Below, piece by piece: positions 18,861-28,690 of a DNA stretch of 64,000 bases. The notes beneath the pieces were generated by a model. The model was not told where the DNA came from. It saw nothing but the letters and a program-made list of their open reading frames with translations, and made no database searches. Origin of the DNA: Bradyrhizobium sp. 186 (GTDB taxonomy: Bacteria > Pseudomonadota > Alphaproteobacteria > Rhizobiales > Xanthobacteraceae); assembly GCF_023101685.1 (NCBI RefSeq), contig NZ_CP082164.1:5208001-5272000 (forward strand). Direction: 5' to 3'. The translations under genes were made by a program, and so were the position numbers. Positions within the stretch are counted from its first letter, which is position 1. The number at the start of each line of letters is the position of its first letter.

Positions 18861-21800
18861 TGGCATCGATCTCGGAGCCCTTCATCCGCCGCCCGGTCGC
18901 GACCACGCTGCTGTCGATCGGGCTGTTCCTGCTGGGTGTCGTGGCCTACGAGTTCCTGCCCGTCGCCTCGGTCCCGAACGTCGACTTCCCCGCCATCTTC
19001 GTCTCGGCGAGTAGGCCCGGCGCCGATCCTTCCGTGATGGCGGCGACCGTGGCCTCGCCGCTGGAGCGGCGGCTCGGCGAAATCGCCGGCATCAACCAGA
19101 TTACCTCGACCAGCTCGCTGGGGATGACCAGCATCCAGCTTCAGTTCGACATCGGCCGCAACATCGACAAGGCCGCGCGTGACGTCCAGGCGGCCATCAA
19201 CGCGTCGCTGGTCGACCTGCCGAGCGACCTGCCGACGCTGCCGCGTTTCCGCAAGGCCAACACGGCCGGCGCTCCCGTCTTCGTGCTGGCGCTCACATCG
19301 AAGACGCTATCGGCAAGCGCAATCTACGATGTCGCCGATACCGTGCTGGCGCAGCGCATCTCACAAGTGCCTGGTGTCGGCGACGTGACGGTGAGCGGCG
19401 CCGATCAGCCGGCGGTGCGGATCCAGCTCAACCCCGTGGCGCTGTCGAACGCGGGCATTGCCACCGACGACGTGCGGACCGCGATCATCAACGCCAACCC
19501 GCTCGGTCCTGTCGGCATCTTCAACGGCGAGCGCCAGAGCGAGACGCTCTCGCTCAATCGGCAGATGCGCACGGCGAAAGAGTTCCGCGACATCGTCATC
19601 AAGAGCTCCAACGGCAATTTCGTGCGGCTCGCCGACGTCGCCGACATCGAGGACGGCGTCCGCAACGCGCGCTCGATCGCCTGGTTCAACAAGCAGCCGG
19701 CGGTGCTGATCCAGATCACCAAGCAAGGCGATGCCAACGTCATCGACACCGTCGACAGGGTCAAGGCGTTGATCCCCGTGCTGAAGCAATGGATTCCGGC
19801 TGGCGTCGATATCTCCACCCTGGTCGATCGTACCAGCACGATCCGCGCCAGCGTGCTGGACATGCAGTGGACGCTGCTGGCGACCGCCATATTGGTGATG
19901 GTCGTGGTGTTCGTGTTCCTGCGGCGGCTGACGCCGACGATCGCGGCCGGCATCTCGGTGCCGCTAGCGCTGGCCGGAACCTGCGCCGGCATGTGGGTCG
20001 CGGGCTTCTCCATCGACAATCTGTCGCTGATGGCGCTCGCGATCTCGGTCGGCTTCGTTGTCGACGACGCCATCGTCATGATCGAGAACATGTTTCGCAA
20101 TCTCGAGCATGGCATGCGGCCGTTCCAGGCGGCGCTGGAGGGCGCCCGGCAGATCGGCTTCACCGTGGTCTCGATCAGCCTGTCGCTGATCGCGGCCTTC
20201 ACGCCGCTGATCTTCATGGACGGCATTGTCGGCCGCCTGCTGCGCGAATTCTCGCTGACGCTCACCTTCGCAATCCTGGTGTCGACGCTGGTGTCGCTCA
20301 CGGTGACGCCGATGATCTGCGCCCACTATGTCCGGCAAACACCCTCCGGAACCGCGACGCTGTTCGATCGGATCATCGAGGGCTCGCTGTCGCGAATCGT
20401 CGCCTTCTACACCCGCACCTTGCGCACGGTGCTGGAATTCCCGCTGCTGACGCTTCTGGTGTTCTTCGCCACCATCGCCCTGACGGTGACGCTCTACATC
20501 AAGGTGCCCAAGGGCTATTTCCCGACGGACGATTCCGGCTTCGTCATCGGGGCGACGCGTGCTTCGGCCGACATCTCGTTTCAGTCGATGCTAAGCCTCC
20601 AGCAGCGGCTTGCCGACATCGTGATGCAGGATCCGGCTGTGGCCGGCATCGGCTCGACGGTCGGCAGCGGCGGCGGGCCGGGCGGTGCGACCTCCAATCG
20701 CGGCACAATGTTCATCAGCCTGAAGCCGCCGGAGGAGCGCGACCACGTCTCGACGCAGCTCGTGATCGACCGGCTGCGGCGCGCTTTGTACCCCGTTCCC
20801 GGAATCCGCCTCTTCATGTTCGCGGCCCAGGACGTGCGCGCCGGCGGACGGCAGAGCGATTCCGACTACCAATACACGCTCTCCAGCACCGATCTCGGCC
20901 TGTTGCAGCAATGGGCGCCGATCGTGGCCAAACGCATGGAGACAGTCGAGGGGATCACCGACATCTCCAGCGATCGCGATCCCGGCGGGCTTCAGCTGAC
21001 GCTGAGCATCGATCGCCAGAAGGCGTCGGCGCTTGGCGTCCGCGTCCAGGACATCGACAATGCGCTGAACAACGCATTTTCGCAGCGGCAGATCTCGATC
21101 ATCTACACCCAGCGTAACCAGTACATGATCGTGCTGGAGATCGACCCGAAATTTCAGGTCGATCCCTCCAATCTCGAGCGCATCTATGTCGCCGGCGCCA
21201 ACGACGCACAGGTACCGCTGTCGGCCGTGGTGCATGCGACGCGCGGGCTCGCCGCGCTCGCGGTCTATCACTCGCAGTCATTCCCCTCGACCACGGTGTC
21301 GTTCAACCTGCTGCCGGACGTGGCGCTTCAGGCCGCCACCCAAAACATCCAGCGTGCGGTCGAGGAGTTGCACATGCCCGAGGGCATCCGCGGCAGCTTT
21401 GACGGCAATGCCGGCGATTTCGCCCGGACCAGCGGCCGCCAGCCGCTGCTGATCCTCGGCGCGCTGGTGGCGATGTATATCGTGCTCGGCGTGCTCTATG
21501 AGAGCCTCGCCCATCCGCTCACCATCATCTCGACGCTGCCTTCGGCCGGGCTCGGCGCTCTCCTTGCGCTTCAGCTTACAAATACGCCGCTGACGGTGAT
21601 TGCCTTCGTCGGCATCATCCTGTTGATCGGCATCGTCAAGAAGAACGGCATCATGATGGTCGACTTCGCACTCGACGCCGAGCGCCAGCGCGGCCTGTCC
21701 TCGGCGGAGGCGATCTTCGAGGCCTGCCAGGCGCGCTTCCGTCCCATCCTGATGACGACCATGGCGGCGCTGTTCGCCGGCATTCCGCTGGTCGTCGCGA

Positions 21801-21964
21801 CCGGCCCCGGCACGGAGCTGCGGCGCCCGCTCGGCATCACCATCATCGGCGGCCTGTTCGTCTCGCAGATCCTGACGCTCTACACCACGCCCGTAATCTA
21901 TCTCCTGATCGACCGCCTGCGGCGCCGCTCCGAGCCGCGCCCGCTGACCGCGCCGGCGGAATAG
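18860..21964 (+). CDS. mdtC: RND multidrug efflux permease (MdtC-like)
   Basis: A 1034-residue second RND pump, starting MASISEPFIRRPVATTLLSI. It carries the TM4 motif AISVGFVVDDAIVMIEN and a C-terminal half that closely matches mdtB, consistent with an old tandem duplication. The ATG at 18860 shares its A with the TGA of mdtB, so the two are translationally coupled, as expected for a heteromeric pump. Substrates cannot be read from sequence; enteric MdtABC exports bile salts, novobiocin and similar compounds. It ends the four-gene efflux operon. Confidence 0.92.
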   Translation: MASISEPFIRRPVATTLLSIGLFLLGVVAYEFLPVASVPNVDFPAIFVSASRPGADPSVMAATVASPLERRLGEIAGINQITSTSSLGMTSIQLQFDIGRNIDKAARDVQAAINASLVDLPSDLPTLPRFRKANTAGAPVFVLALTSKTLSASAIYDVADTVLAQRISQVPGVGDVTVSGADQPAVRIQLNPVALSNAGIATDDVRTAIINANPLGPVGIFNGERQSETLSLNRQMRTAKEFRDIVIKSSNGNFVRLADVADIEDGVRNARSIAWFNKQPAVLIQITKQGDANVIDTVDRVKALIPVLKQWIPAGVDISTLVDRTSTIRASVLDMQWTLLATAILVMVVVFVFLRRLTPTIAAGISVPLALAGTCAGMWVAGFSIDNLSLMALAISVGFVVDDAIVMIENMFRNLEHGMRPFQAALEGARQIGFTVVSISLSLIAAFTPLIFMDGIVGRLLREFSLTLTFAILVSTLVSLTVTPMICAHYVRQTPSGTATLFDRIIEGSLSRIVAFYTRTLRTVLEFPLLTLLVFFATIALTVTLYIKVPKGYFPTDDSGFVIGATRASADISFQSMLSLQQRLADIVMQDPAVAGIGSTVGSGGGPGGATSNRGTMFISLKPPEERDHVSTQLVIDRLRRALYPVPGIRLFMFAAQDVRAGGRQSDSDYQYTLSSTDLGLLQQWAPIVAKRMETVEGITDISSDRDPGGLQLTLSIDRQKASALGVRVQDIDNALNNAFSQRQISIIYTQRNQYMIVLEIDPKFQVDPSNLERIYVAGANDAQVPLSAVVHATRGLAALAVYHSQSFPSTTVSFNLLPDVALQAATQNIQRAVEELHMPEGIRGSFDGNAGDFARTSGRQPLLILGALVAMYIVLGVLYESLAHPLTIISTLPSAGLGALLALQLTNTPLTVIAFVGIILLIGIVKKNGIMMVDFALDAERQRGLSSAEAIFEACQARFRPILMTTMAALFAGIPLVVATGPGTELRRPLGITIIGGLFVSQILTLYTTPVIYLLIDRLRRRSEPRPLTAPAE

Positions 21965-22005
21965 CCGGGTTGTTGAAGCGCCGCTTCAAGCGTATAGCGG
22001 CGGCC

Positions 22006-22743
22006 ATGTCGAACCCAGCAGAGACGGCCGCCACAGCGCCCGAGCCGATCCCCGAATGCCCGCATTGCCAGAAGCCGATGCCGCTGTGCATCTGCGACAG
22101 CGTCACGCCGATTGCGAACCGCCTTGGGCTCCTGATCCTCCAGCATCCGCAGGAGCAGGACAGGGCGCTCGGCACCGCCCGGCTGACGGCGAGACACTTT
22201 CCCAAGGCGACGGTTCGGGTTGGTCTATCCTGGCCGAGCCTTTCCAAGGCGCTGGGCCAGCCTGTCGAAAATGCCGCGCGCTGGGCCGTGCTCTATCTGG
22301 GCTCGGCGCGCGCGGCCGATCTCGAGGCCGAAGGCGAGATCCTGGCACTCACCCGCAAGGGCGAGGTCGCGGAGAACCAGCGCGCCATCCTGGGCAAGCT
22401 CGAAGGCGTGGTGCTGCTCGACGGCACCTGGAGCCAGGCCAAGGCGCTGTGGTGGCGCAATCCCTGGATGCTGAAATGCCAGCGCGTCATCCTCAACCCG
22501 GTGCACCCCTCGCGCTACGGGCGCCTGCGCCGCGAGCCGCGGAAAGACGGACTCTCGACCATCGAGGCCGCCGCGACGGTTCTGGCCGGCCTGGAGCGGC
22601 GCGCCGATATCGCCGAGACGCTGCACGCCAGTTTTGAACGGCTGTTAACACGGTATCGCGAGGTTCAGGCTGAGATGCCGGATTTGGCGCCAAAACCGGC
22701 ACCAAAGGGCCGCCGTCGCGATTTCCGGCGCAAACGAGCCTGA
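22006..22743 (+). CDS. DTW domain protein, tRNA-uridine aminocarboxypropyltransferase family
   Basis: A 245-residue protein with the DTW domain. An N-terminal Cys cluster, CPHCQKPMPLCIC, resembles the zinc site of TapT/TuaA proteins. The family name motif appears as DGTWSQAK, followed by NPVHPSRYGRLRREP. Homologues transfer the aminocarboxypropyl group of SAM to uridine (acp3U) in tRNA. The start at 22006 begins just before the Cys cluster. The C-terminus is basic. It lies shortly after mdtC but with no sign of functional connection. Confidence 0.85.
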   Translation: MSNPAETAATAPEPIPECPHCQKPMPLCICDSVTPIANRLGLLILQHPQEQDRALGTARLTARHFPKATVRVGLSWPSLSKALGQPVENAARWAVLYLGSARAADLEAEGEILALTRKGEVAENQRAILGKLEGVVLLDGTWSQAKALWWRNPWMLKCQRVILNPVHPSRYGRLRREPRKDGLSTIEAAATVLAGLERRADIAETLHASFERLLTRYREVQAEMPDLAPKPAPKGRRRDFRRKRA

Positions 22744-22846
22744 CTCCAGCCCATATCATCCGTACGGTCGATTGCCCCGCAAGGACCCGGCGGATAGAGA
22801 CCCTCGGCCGACAGGTCGCGATCTGCTATCCTGTCGCGGCATTGGA

Positions 22847-23659
22847 ATGCCGGAAGCCGAAAGGGGCGGTCGAATTCATCGCGCAGCGAAGGAGATCCTT
22901 GCGCAGGCGGCGCAGTTCGATCGTTGGGGCACGCTCGCCCTGATGGACATCTCGCTGCGCTACCGGCGCACCGTGATCGGTCCGCTCTGGATCACGCTGA
23001 CGCTGGCGGCGACGATCGCCAGCGTCGGAACGGTCTACGCGGCGTTGTTCAAGCAGGACATCGCCGTCTTCCTGCCGCACTTCGCCGTCGGCCTGATCGT
23101 CTGGACCCTGATCGCCACGACGCTCCAGGAGGGCTCCAACATCTTCGTGGCGTCCGGCCACCTGATCAAGGCGGTACCAGCGCCGCTGATCGTGCACGTC
23201 TTGCAGATGATCGCGCGCAACGTCCTCATCTTCACGCATCATCTGGTGATCATCGTCCTGCTCTATGCCGTGATGCCATGGCCGCTGCAATGGAGCATGC
23301 TGCTCGCGGTGCCCGGCTTTGCGATCCTGCTCGCCGTGCTCCTCGGCGGCTCTGTCGCGCTCGGCATGCTCTGCGCGCGGTTCCGCGACATCGGCTCGGC
23401 GATCGTCAGCGGCCTGCAATTCATCTTCTTCCTGACGCCGATCATCTGGACCGAGGATGCCGTGCGCGGCACTGCGTTTCACTGGCTGATACGGGCCAAT
23501 CCGTTCGCGACGCTGCTCGATCTCGTGCGCAGGCCGCTTCTGTCGCAGCCGACGGATGCCGAGCAATGGCTGCTCGGCTTGGTCTATGCGATCGTTGTCG
23601 CCGTCATCGGCCTCGGCTGTTACGCAAGATATCGCCATCGCGTGGCGTATTGGCTGTGA
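22847..23659 (+). CDS. ABC-2 type polysaccharide/O-antigen export permease
   Basis: A 270-residue inner-membrane protein with six spans. The pre-TM1 segment DISLRYRRTVIGPLWITLTL is the hallmark of Wzm/KpsM-type ABC-2 permeases. It pairs with the ATPase gene 10 bp downstream. Together they should export a lipid-linked glycan to the periplasm for O-antigen or capsule. ATG 22847 was chosen; earlier codons lack similarity. No glycan synthesis genes lie directly next to the pair. Confidence 0.88.
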   Translation: MPEAERGGRIHRAAKEILAQAAQFDRWGTLALMDISLRYRRTVIGPLWITLTLAATIASVGTVYAALFKQDIAVFLPHFAVGLIVWTLIATTLQEGSNIFVASGHLIKAVPAPLIVHVLQMIARNVLIFTHHLVIIVLLYAVMPWPLQWSMLLAVPGFAILLAVLLGGSVALGMLCARFRDIGSAIVSGLQFIFFLTPIIWTEDAVRGTAFHWLIRANPFATLLDLVRRPLLSQPTDAEQWLLGLVYAIVVAVIGLGCYARYRHRVAYWL

Positions 23660-23669
23660 GGCGCGAGAT

Positions 23670-24431
<762 letters not shown>

Positions 24432-24484
24432 CCGCTCGGGGTTGCCTAAAACCTTGATCCCCTATATTGCTCCGCCCTCGTTGG

Positions 24485-24558
24485 GGCCACGTGGCGGAGT
24501 GGTTACGCGCCGGTCTGCAAAACCGTTTACTCGGGTTCGAGTCCCGACGTGGCCTCCA
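24485..24558 (+). tRNA. tRNA-Cys (GCA)
   Basis: The sequence folds as a cloverleaf: 7-bp acceptor stem GGCCACG/CGTGGCC, D-loop with GGAGTGGTTA, anticodon GCA at 24517-24519 in loop CTGCAAA, T-arm GGGTTCGAGTCCC, and an encoded CCA end. No integrase or attachment-site repeat follows. Confidence 0.95.
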
Positions 24559-24753
24559 TCGCAAGCCTCTGATTTCACATCACAAATTCGACTTCGGTGC
24601 AGGCCCCCGTCAATCGCGCGGATACGGCCTGCCGAGGGGCGCTCACCGGGTTTGCCCGGGGCTTGCCGGAAACCCTCGATTCAGCTCGCTTGGCATAGAG
24701 TTCGCATCGCGTCCGGGTGATGCATCCCCGAACAAGCGAGAGCTGGAGAGCAC

Positions 24754-24900
24754 GTGGGCGACGTCGTCCGATTAGTCCCGAAATCTGAGCTGGAGAGGGC
24801 CCGCCTCATTCGCGAGGCGCGAGAGATCTATGACAGCATCTTTCCGCCGGCCGCACCCGAACGGGCGTCGCAGCAAGGCGAGGAGCGCGTCAAGACTTGA
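24754..24900 (+). CDS. Small conserved-looking hypothetical protein (48 aa)
   Basis: A GTG-started frame of 48 codons preceded by GCTGGAGAG, a strong ribosome site at the right distance. The product begins MGDVVRLVPKSELERARLIR and contains REAREIYDSIFPP, an amphipathic helix followed by a proline-rich acidic tail. I believe similar small proteins occur widely in Bradyrhizobium, but the function is unknown. The start has no ATG alternative. Confidence 0.62.
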   Translation: MGDVVRLVPKSELERARLIREAREIYDSIFPPAAPERASQQGEERVKT

Positions 24901-24983
24901 TCGTGGCCGCGCCGGGCCTCGGCGCGGCTTATGTCGACGGGCTCGCAATGCGAGCGCATCCGTTCGCGGCGGCTGCGGCGGTC

Positions 24984-25178
24984 TCAGCAGGCGGCGTACC
25001 AGCCATCCGGAAACGGCAGAATGGGCCAGGCGCCCTCGTTGTCATTGGCGGCCTTGGGCGTCGCGTCGAAGCTCCACGATCGGGGCACGAATTCCTCCTC
25101 CGCCGCGGGCGCCAATTCTTCATGGACCATGGCATCCCGGACGACATCCAGCAGCAAGTTGAATTCGGCTTCGCTCAT
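24984..25178 (-). CDS. Small acidic hypothetical protein (64 aa)
   Basis: A 64-residue minus-strand frame with GGAGG five bases before its ATG. The protein starts MSEAEFNLLLDVVRDAMVHE, is rich in Glu and Ala, and ends in an aromatic tail (FPDGWYAAC). The strong ribosome site and protein-like composition support it as real. No domain is recognisable. It converges with the 48-aa gene. Confidence 0.6.
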   Translation of the reverse strand: MSEAEFNLLLDVVRDAMVHEELAPAAEEEFVPRSWSFDATPKAANDNEGAWPILPFPDGWYAAC

Positions 25179-25339
25179 CACACCCTCCGGAACGTCGGAT
25201 AGCGCAATGTCGCAAAACCGGTTTGTCTCCCAATTGAGCCGATCGTTCGAATTTTATCGATCCGGCGACCATGGCCCGATTGGTTAGCGATTCCTGAAAA
25301 ATCCCCGCGGGAACTTAGGCGTTCCCGGCCGGCCGCCGG

Positions 25340-25355
25340 TGTGAAAGAGATCACA
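25340..25355 (+). promoter_or_regulatory. Perfect CRP-type dyad (TGTGA-N6-TCACA)
   Basis: TGTGAAAGAGATCACA matches the CRP consensus at every conserved position. It lies 84 bp upstream of the secreted Cys-rich protein gene, a normal distance for an activator site. A separate palindrome, GGGAAC-N6-GTTCCC, lies at 25309-25326. The regulator would be a CRP/FNR family member with E. coli CRP-like DNA specificity. Confidence 0.5.
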
Positions 25356-25438
25356 TTCCCCGCGGTTTATTCCTCGTACTGCTTTGGACACCCGACCGGC
25401 CAGCGCCGGCCGGGGCAAGGCAGACAGGAGACTTGGTC

Positions 25439-25699
25439 ATGAAGGCGAGGTTCTTGCGGTTTGCGGGCATGAAAAGCCGGGCGCGTCGCGCTTCGACGCT
25501 CGGGCTGTTCCTGACGCTCTTTGCCTCCACCGCCCATGCACAGGGAACATCGGAGCAGCGCCGGGTCTGCACGCCCGACGTCTACCGGCTCTGCGCCGGC
25601 GAGATCCCCAACGTCCGCGCCATCACGGCGTGCCTGCGGCGCAACCGGGCCAGCCTGAGCGAAGCCTGTCGCTCAGTGTTCGATCAGGCCGGCGGGTAG
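25439..25699 (+). CDS. Small secreted cysteine-rich protein
   Basis: An 86-residue protein. The basic N-terminus and hydrophobic stretch TLGLFLTLFASTAHAQ form a signal peptide cut after AHA. The mature part has four cysteines in the pattern C-x7-C-x11-C-x10-C (CTPDVYRLCAGEIPNV onward), a motif I associate with small rhizobial periplasmic proteins. AGGAG lies nine bases before the ATG at 25439, and a perfect CRP-type dyad lies further upstream. Function is unknown; two disulfides in the periplasm are likely. Confidence 0.75.
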   Translation: MKARFLRFAGMKSRARRASTLGLFLTLFASTAHAQGTSEQRRVCTPDVYRLCAGEIPNVRAITACLRRNRASLSEACRSVFDQAGG

Positions 25700-26115
25700 G
25701 CCCTGTGGGTTTGTGCGCAGCAAGTGGCTGGCAGCTGTTTGCGAATCCGCTGTAGCCGGCCTGTGGATATGCTGCGGACAGGCTGTTGATAGAGGGCGGC
25801 GTGCTCGCGGACGCGGGCGCCAGGATCTATCTTCCAGGCGTCACGTCTCTGTCAAATAAACCGACCGAATGATTCGCCAATCGTGCAGATCATGGCAAAC
25901 ATCGAAATGATGTGGTTCTGCCGAATTCGGAATCCTGGATCGTAGCTGTCCCACGCCTGCGAACAGATTTTGTGCAGCGGGCTGCCCAATTCACAGGCCA
26001 ACCCCATCCAATTTTTTGTACGCCCGCGGACAAGCTTTCCCGTCCGCCTTCCTCCTAGGCTAGCTCCCGAGTTTTGGAACATGGCAGGCGCCATGACAAT
26101 TCGAAGGAGCTGGAC
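25700..26115. other. Intergenic region before the amide-uptake genes
   Basis: About 415 bp without a supportable gene. A hairpin, CATGGC-AGGC-GCCATG, lies at 26080-26095, some 20 bases before the binding-protein start. A loose NtrC-like half dyad (CGAAC-N7-GTGCA, 25960-25976) is present but too weak to call. No -35/-10 pair stood out. Confidence 0.4.
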
Positions 26116-27033
26116 ATGGACAGACGGGTTTTGCCCCAGGCACGGCGGGGGACGGCGCGCGCATCGTTGCCATGGCGCAAGGTCGCGCTCGGCGCCGCCA
26201 TCGCTTTCGGCATGGTCGCCGCTGCACCGTTGAGCGCGCAGGCGGCACCTGCGGCCTGCGCCGCGCTCCTGGAAAAATATCCGGACTGGAAGGGCAAGAC
26301 GCTCGTCAACGCCATCAACCCGCACACGCCGGGCTACGAGACGATCGATCCGAAGGATCCCAGCAAATATATCGGCTTCGACATCGATCTCGGCGAAGCC
26401 ATCGGCGAATGCCTCGGCTTCAAGCTGACCTACAAGCCGGTGACGTTCGCGGCACTGCTGACCACGCTCGCCGCGGGACAAGCCGACATCGTCATCTCCG
26501 ACATCTACGCCACCAAGGAGCGCGCCAAGGCCGCCGACTTCATCACCTATTCGAAGGTGTTCGACGGCGTGCTGGTCGCCAAAGGCAATCCCAAGGGCAT
26601 CAACGGCATCAACATGTCGATGTGCGGCGCGGCTGCCGCCGAAAACACCGGCTATGTCGAGGTGCCCCTGATCCAGGCGCTGATGCCCGAGTGCAAGAAG
26701 GCCGGCAAGCCCGAGCCGACCGTCCAGCTCTATGACAACAACGCCAACTGCATCCAGGCGATCCTCGCCGGCCGCGCCGACACCTATGTCAACGACGTCA
26801 ACACCGTCGACAGCGCGGTGAAGGCCTATCCGGACAAGCTGGAGAAGGCGACCGCGGTGACGATCCCGTATTCGGTCGGCATCGCCGTGCCGAAGGACAA
26901 GCCGAAATTCCGCGACGCCGTGCTTGCCGCGCTGATCGAGGTGCAGAAGGCCGGAACGCACATGGCGCTCCTGAAGAAGTGGGAGCTCGATGTGAACAAT
27001 TTCAAGGAGCCGGACATCCTGACGGCTGACTGA
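26116..27033 (+). CDS. Amino-acid/amide-type ABC transporter periplasmic binding protein
   Basis: A 305-residue exported family 3 binding protein. The signal peptide includes VALGAAIAFGMVAAAPLSAQA. The ligand-binding features YIGFDIDLGEAIGECLG and LAAGQADIVISDIYATKERAKA are typical. Several Cys residues in the mature part could form disulfides. AAGGAG precedes the ATG at 26116. Its TGA overlaps the start of the fused permease-ATPase. The position upstream of two amidases and RidA suggests the ligand is a nitrogen compound hydrolysed by them, but the ligand is not known. Confidence 0.86.
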   Translation: MDRRVLPQARRGTARASLPWRKVALGAAIAFGMVAAAPLSAQAAPAACAALLEKYPDWKGKTLVNAINPHTPGYETIDPKDPSKYIGFDIDLGEAIGECLGFKLTYKPVTFAALLTTLAAGQADIVISDIYATKERAKAADFITYSKVFDGVLVAKGNPKGINGINMSMCGAAAAENTGYVEVPLIQALMPECKKAGKPEPTVQLYDNNANCIQAILAGRADTYVNDVNTVDSAVKAYPDKLEKATAVTIPYSVGIAVPKDKPKFRDAVLAALIEVQKAGTHMALLKKWELDVNNFKEPDILTAD

Positions 27034-28655
27034 TGTCTCTGTTCCTCCACTACTTGAGCATGCCGTATCTGCTCGAGGGCATCGAGCTCACCCTTGAGGT
27101 GACTGCCCTCGGGCTCGGCGGCGGATTGATCCTCGGATTGATCCTGGCCGGCATGCAGCTCAGCCGCTTCTGGGTGCTGGCTGCGATTGCACGGGGCTAC
27201 ACCGTGATCTTCCGCGGCACGCCGCTGATCCTGCAAATGGTGTTCGCCTACGACGCGCTGCCGCATATCGGCATCAAGCTGCCGGCGGTTCTTGCCGCCG
27301 GCCTGGCGCTCGCCTGCAACGAGGCGCCGTTCATTGCGGAGATGCTGCGCGCCGGCGTGCTCGGCGTCGATCGCGGGCAGGTGACGGCGGGCCAGGCACT
27401 CGGCATGACCCCATCGGTTCTGATGCGCCGCGTAATCGCGCCGCAGGCGATCCGCACCATGATTCCGGCCTTCGGCAACGAGGCCGTCAGCGCGCTGAAG
27501 AATTCCTCGCTCGCTTCCGTGGTCGCGGTCCAGGAACTGACGCTGCGCTCGACCCAGCTGGCGTCCTCGACCTTCGATTTCTTCTCGATCTTCTTTGCCT
27601 CGGGCCTCCTGTACCTCGTGCTGACCTTTGCCATCAGCGTCATCCAGCTGTTCGTCGAACGGCTGCTTGATCTCGACCGCGTTAAGGGCCGTCAGCGCAA
27701 GCTTGCCGACTATCTGCCCTGGCGCCGCGTCGATCTCGGCACCAAGCTTGAGCTCGCCGAAGCTACGGCCAATGACCCCGAGGCGGCACAACCGGAGCTC
27801 ACCGACACACCGCCGCTGGCCCTGACCCGCGAAGAGCGCACGCGGCGCGCGGCGACGATCGCGCGCAACAACATCGCCGTCGAGACCAAGGACCTCACCA
27901 AGAACTACGGCGCGCAAAAGGTCCTCGGAGGCCTCGATCTCACTGTTCGCATCGGCGAGGTGGTCGCGCTGCTCGGTCCCAGCGGCTCCGGCAAGAGCAC
28001 GCTGCTCCGCTGCATCAATCATCTCGAAAGCTGGGACGGAGGCATCGTTCGCGTCGGCGGCCGCCGCCTCGGTTTTGATGACGACGGCAAGCTGCTGTCA
28101 CCGCGGGCGATCGCCAACGAACGGGCCACCGTCGGCGTCGGCATGGTGTTCCAGCAGTTCAACCTGTTTGCCCATCTCTCGGCCAAGGAAAACATCGCCG
28201 GTCCCTTGCGCTGGGTCCATGGCATGACCAGGATCGATGCCGACCGCCGCGCCGCCGAGTTGCTCGACCGCGTCGGGCTGTCGCATCGCGCCGACGCGCT
28301 GCCGCGGCATCTCTCCGGCGGTCAGCAGCAGCGCGTGGCTATTGCGCGCGCGCTAGCGCCGAATCCGAGCGTGCTGTTGCTCGACGAGCCGACCTCCGCG
28401 CTCGATCCCGAACTGGTCAACGAGGTGCTGGAGGTGATCCGGCGCCTCGCCATCGACGACGGCCTCACCATGATCATCTCGACGCACCAGATCCGGTTTG
28501 CGGATGAAGTCGCCGACCGCGTCGCTTTCCTGAGCGCCGGTGCGATCATCGAGGAGGGGCCCGCGCATGAGGTTCTCTCCAACCCGCGCAATCCGCTGAC
28601 GGCGCGTTTCCTCAGCGTGATGGAAGCCGACAAGACTCCGGAGGCGGTGCGATGA
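27033..28655 (+). CDS. Fused amino-acid-type ABC permease and ATP-binding protein
   Basis: A 540-residue protein joining a HisMQ-type permease (residues about 1-225, coupling loop TAGQALGMTPSVLMRRVIAPQ cut short here by region limits, near 120-145) to a complete ABC ATPase (about 280-535). The ATPase has Walker [10 protein letters not shown] at 315-323, signature [15 protein letters not shown] near 427, and Walker [17 protein letters not shown] charged linker of about 50 residues joins them. With the binding protein encoded just upstream (start overlaps its stop by one base) this makes a complete importer from two genes. Such fusions are known but are a minority form. Confidence 0.87.
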   Translation: MSLFLHYLSMPYLLEGIELTLEVTALGLGGGLILGLILAGMQLSRFWVLAAIARGYTVIFRGTPLILQMVFAYDALPHIGIKLPAVLAAGLALACNEAPFIAEMLRAGVLGVDRGQVTAGQALGMTPSVLMRRVIAPQAIRTMIPAFGNEAVSALKNSSLASVVAVQELTLRSTQLASSTFDFFSIFFASGLLYLVLTFAISVIQLFVERLLDLDRVKGRQRKLADYLPWRRVDLGTKLELAEATANDPEAAQPELTDTPPLALTREERTRRAATIARNNIAVETKDLTKNYGAQKVLGGLDLTVRIGEVVALLGPSGSGKSTLLRCINHLESWDGGIVRVGGRRLGFDDDGKLLSPRAIANERATVGVGMVFQQFNLFAHLSAKENIAGPLRWVHGMTRIDADRRAAELLDRVGLSHRADALPRHLSGGQQQRVAIARALAPNPSVLLLDEPTSALDPELVNEVLEVIRRLAIDDGLTMIISTHQIRFADEVADRVAFLSAGAIIEEGPAHEVLSNPRNPLTARFLSVMEADKTPEAVR

Positions 28656-28690
28656 GCGCTGCGTCCGCAGGTTCAAGACCGCGTTCCCTT

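Noticed and set aside
24485..24753. tRNA-Cys as an integration site for a genomic island
   Set aside because: No integrase, no duplicated tRNA 3' end and no change in gene character on either side.
25309..25326. GGAAC motif that could be the -35 of a general-stress (EcfG) promoter
   Set aside because: No CGTT follows at 16-17 bases. The motif is part of a GGGAAC-N6-GTTCCC palindrome.
25727..25741. A sigma-54-like sequence, TGGCAG...TTGC
   Set aside because: The GG to GC spacing is nine bases instead of ten, and it lies almost 400 bp from the next start.
25960..25976. Possible NtrC site before the amide-uptake operon
   Set aside because: Only eight of ten consensus bases match, with the errors in one arm, and no sigma-54 promoter follows.
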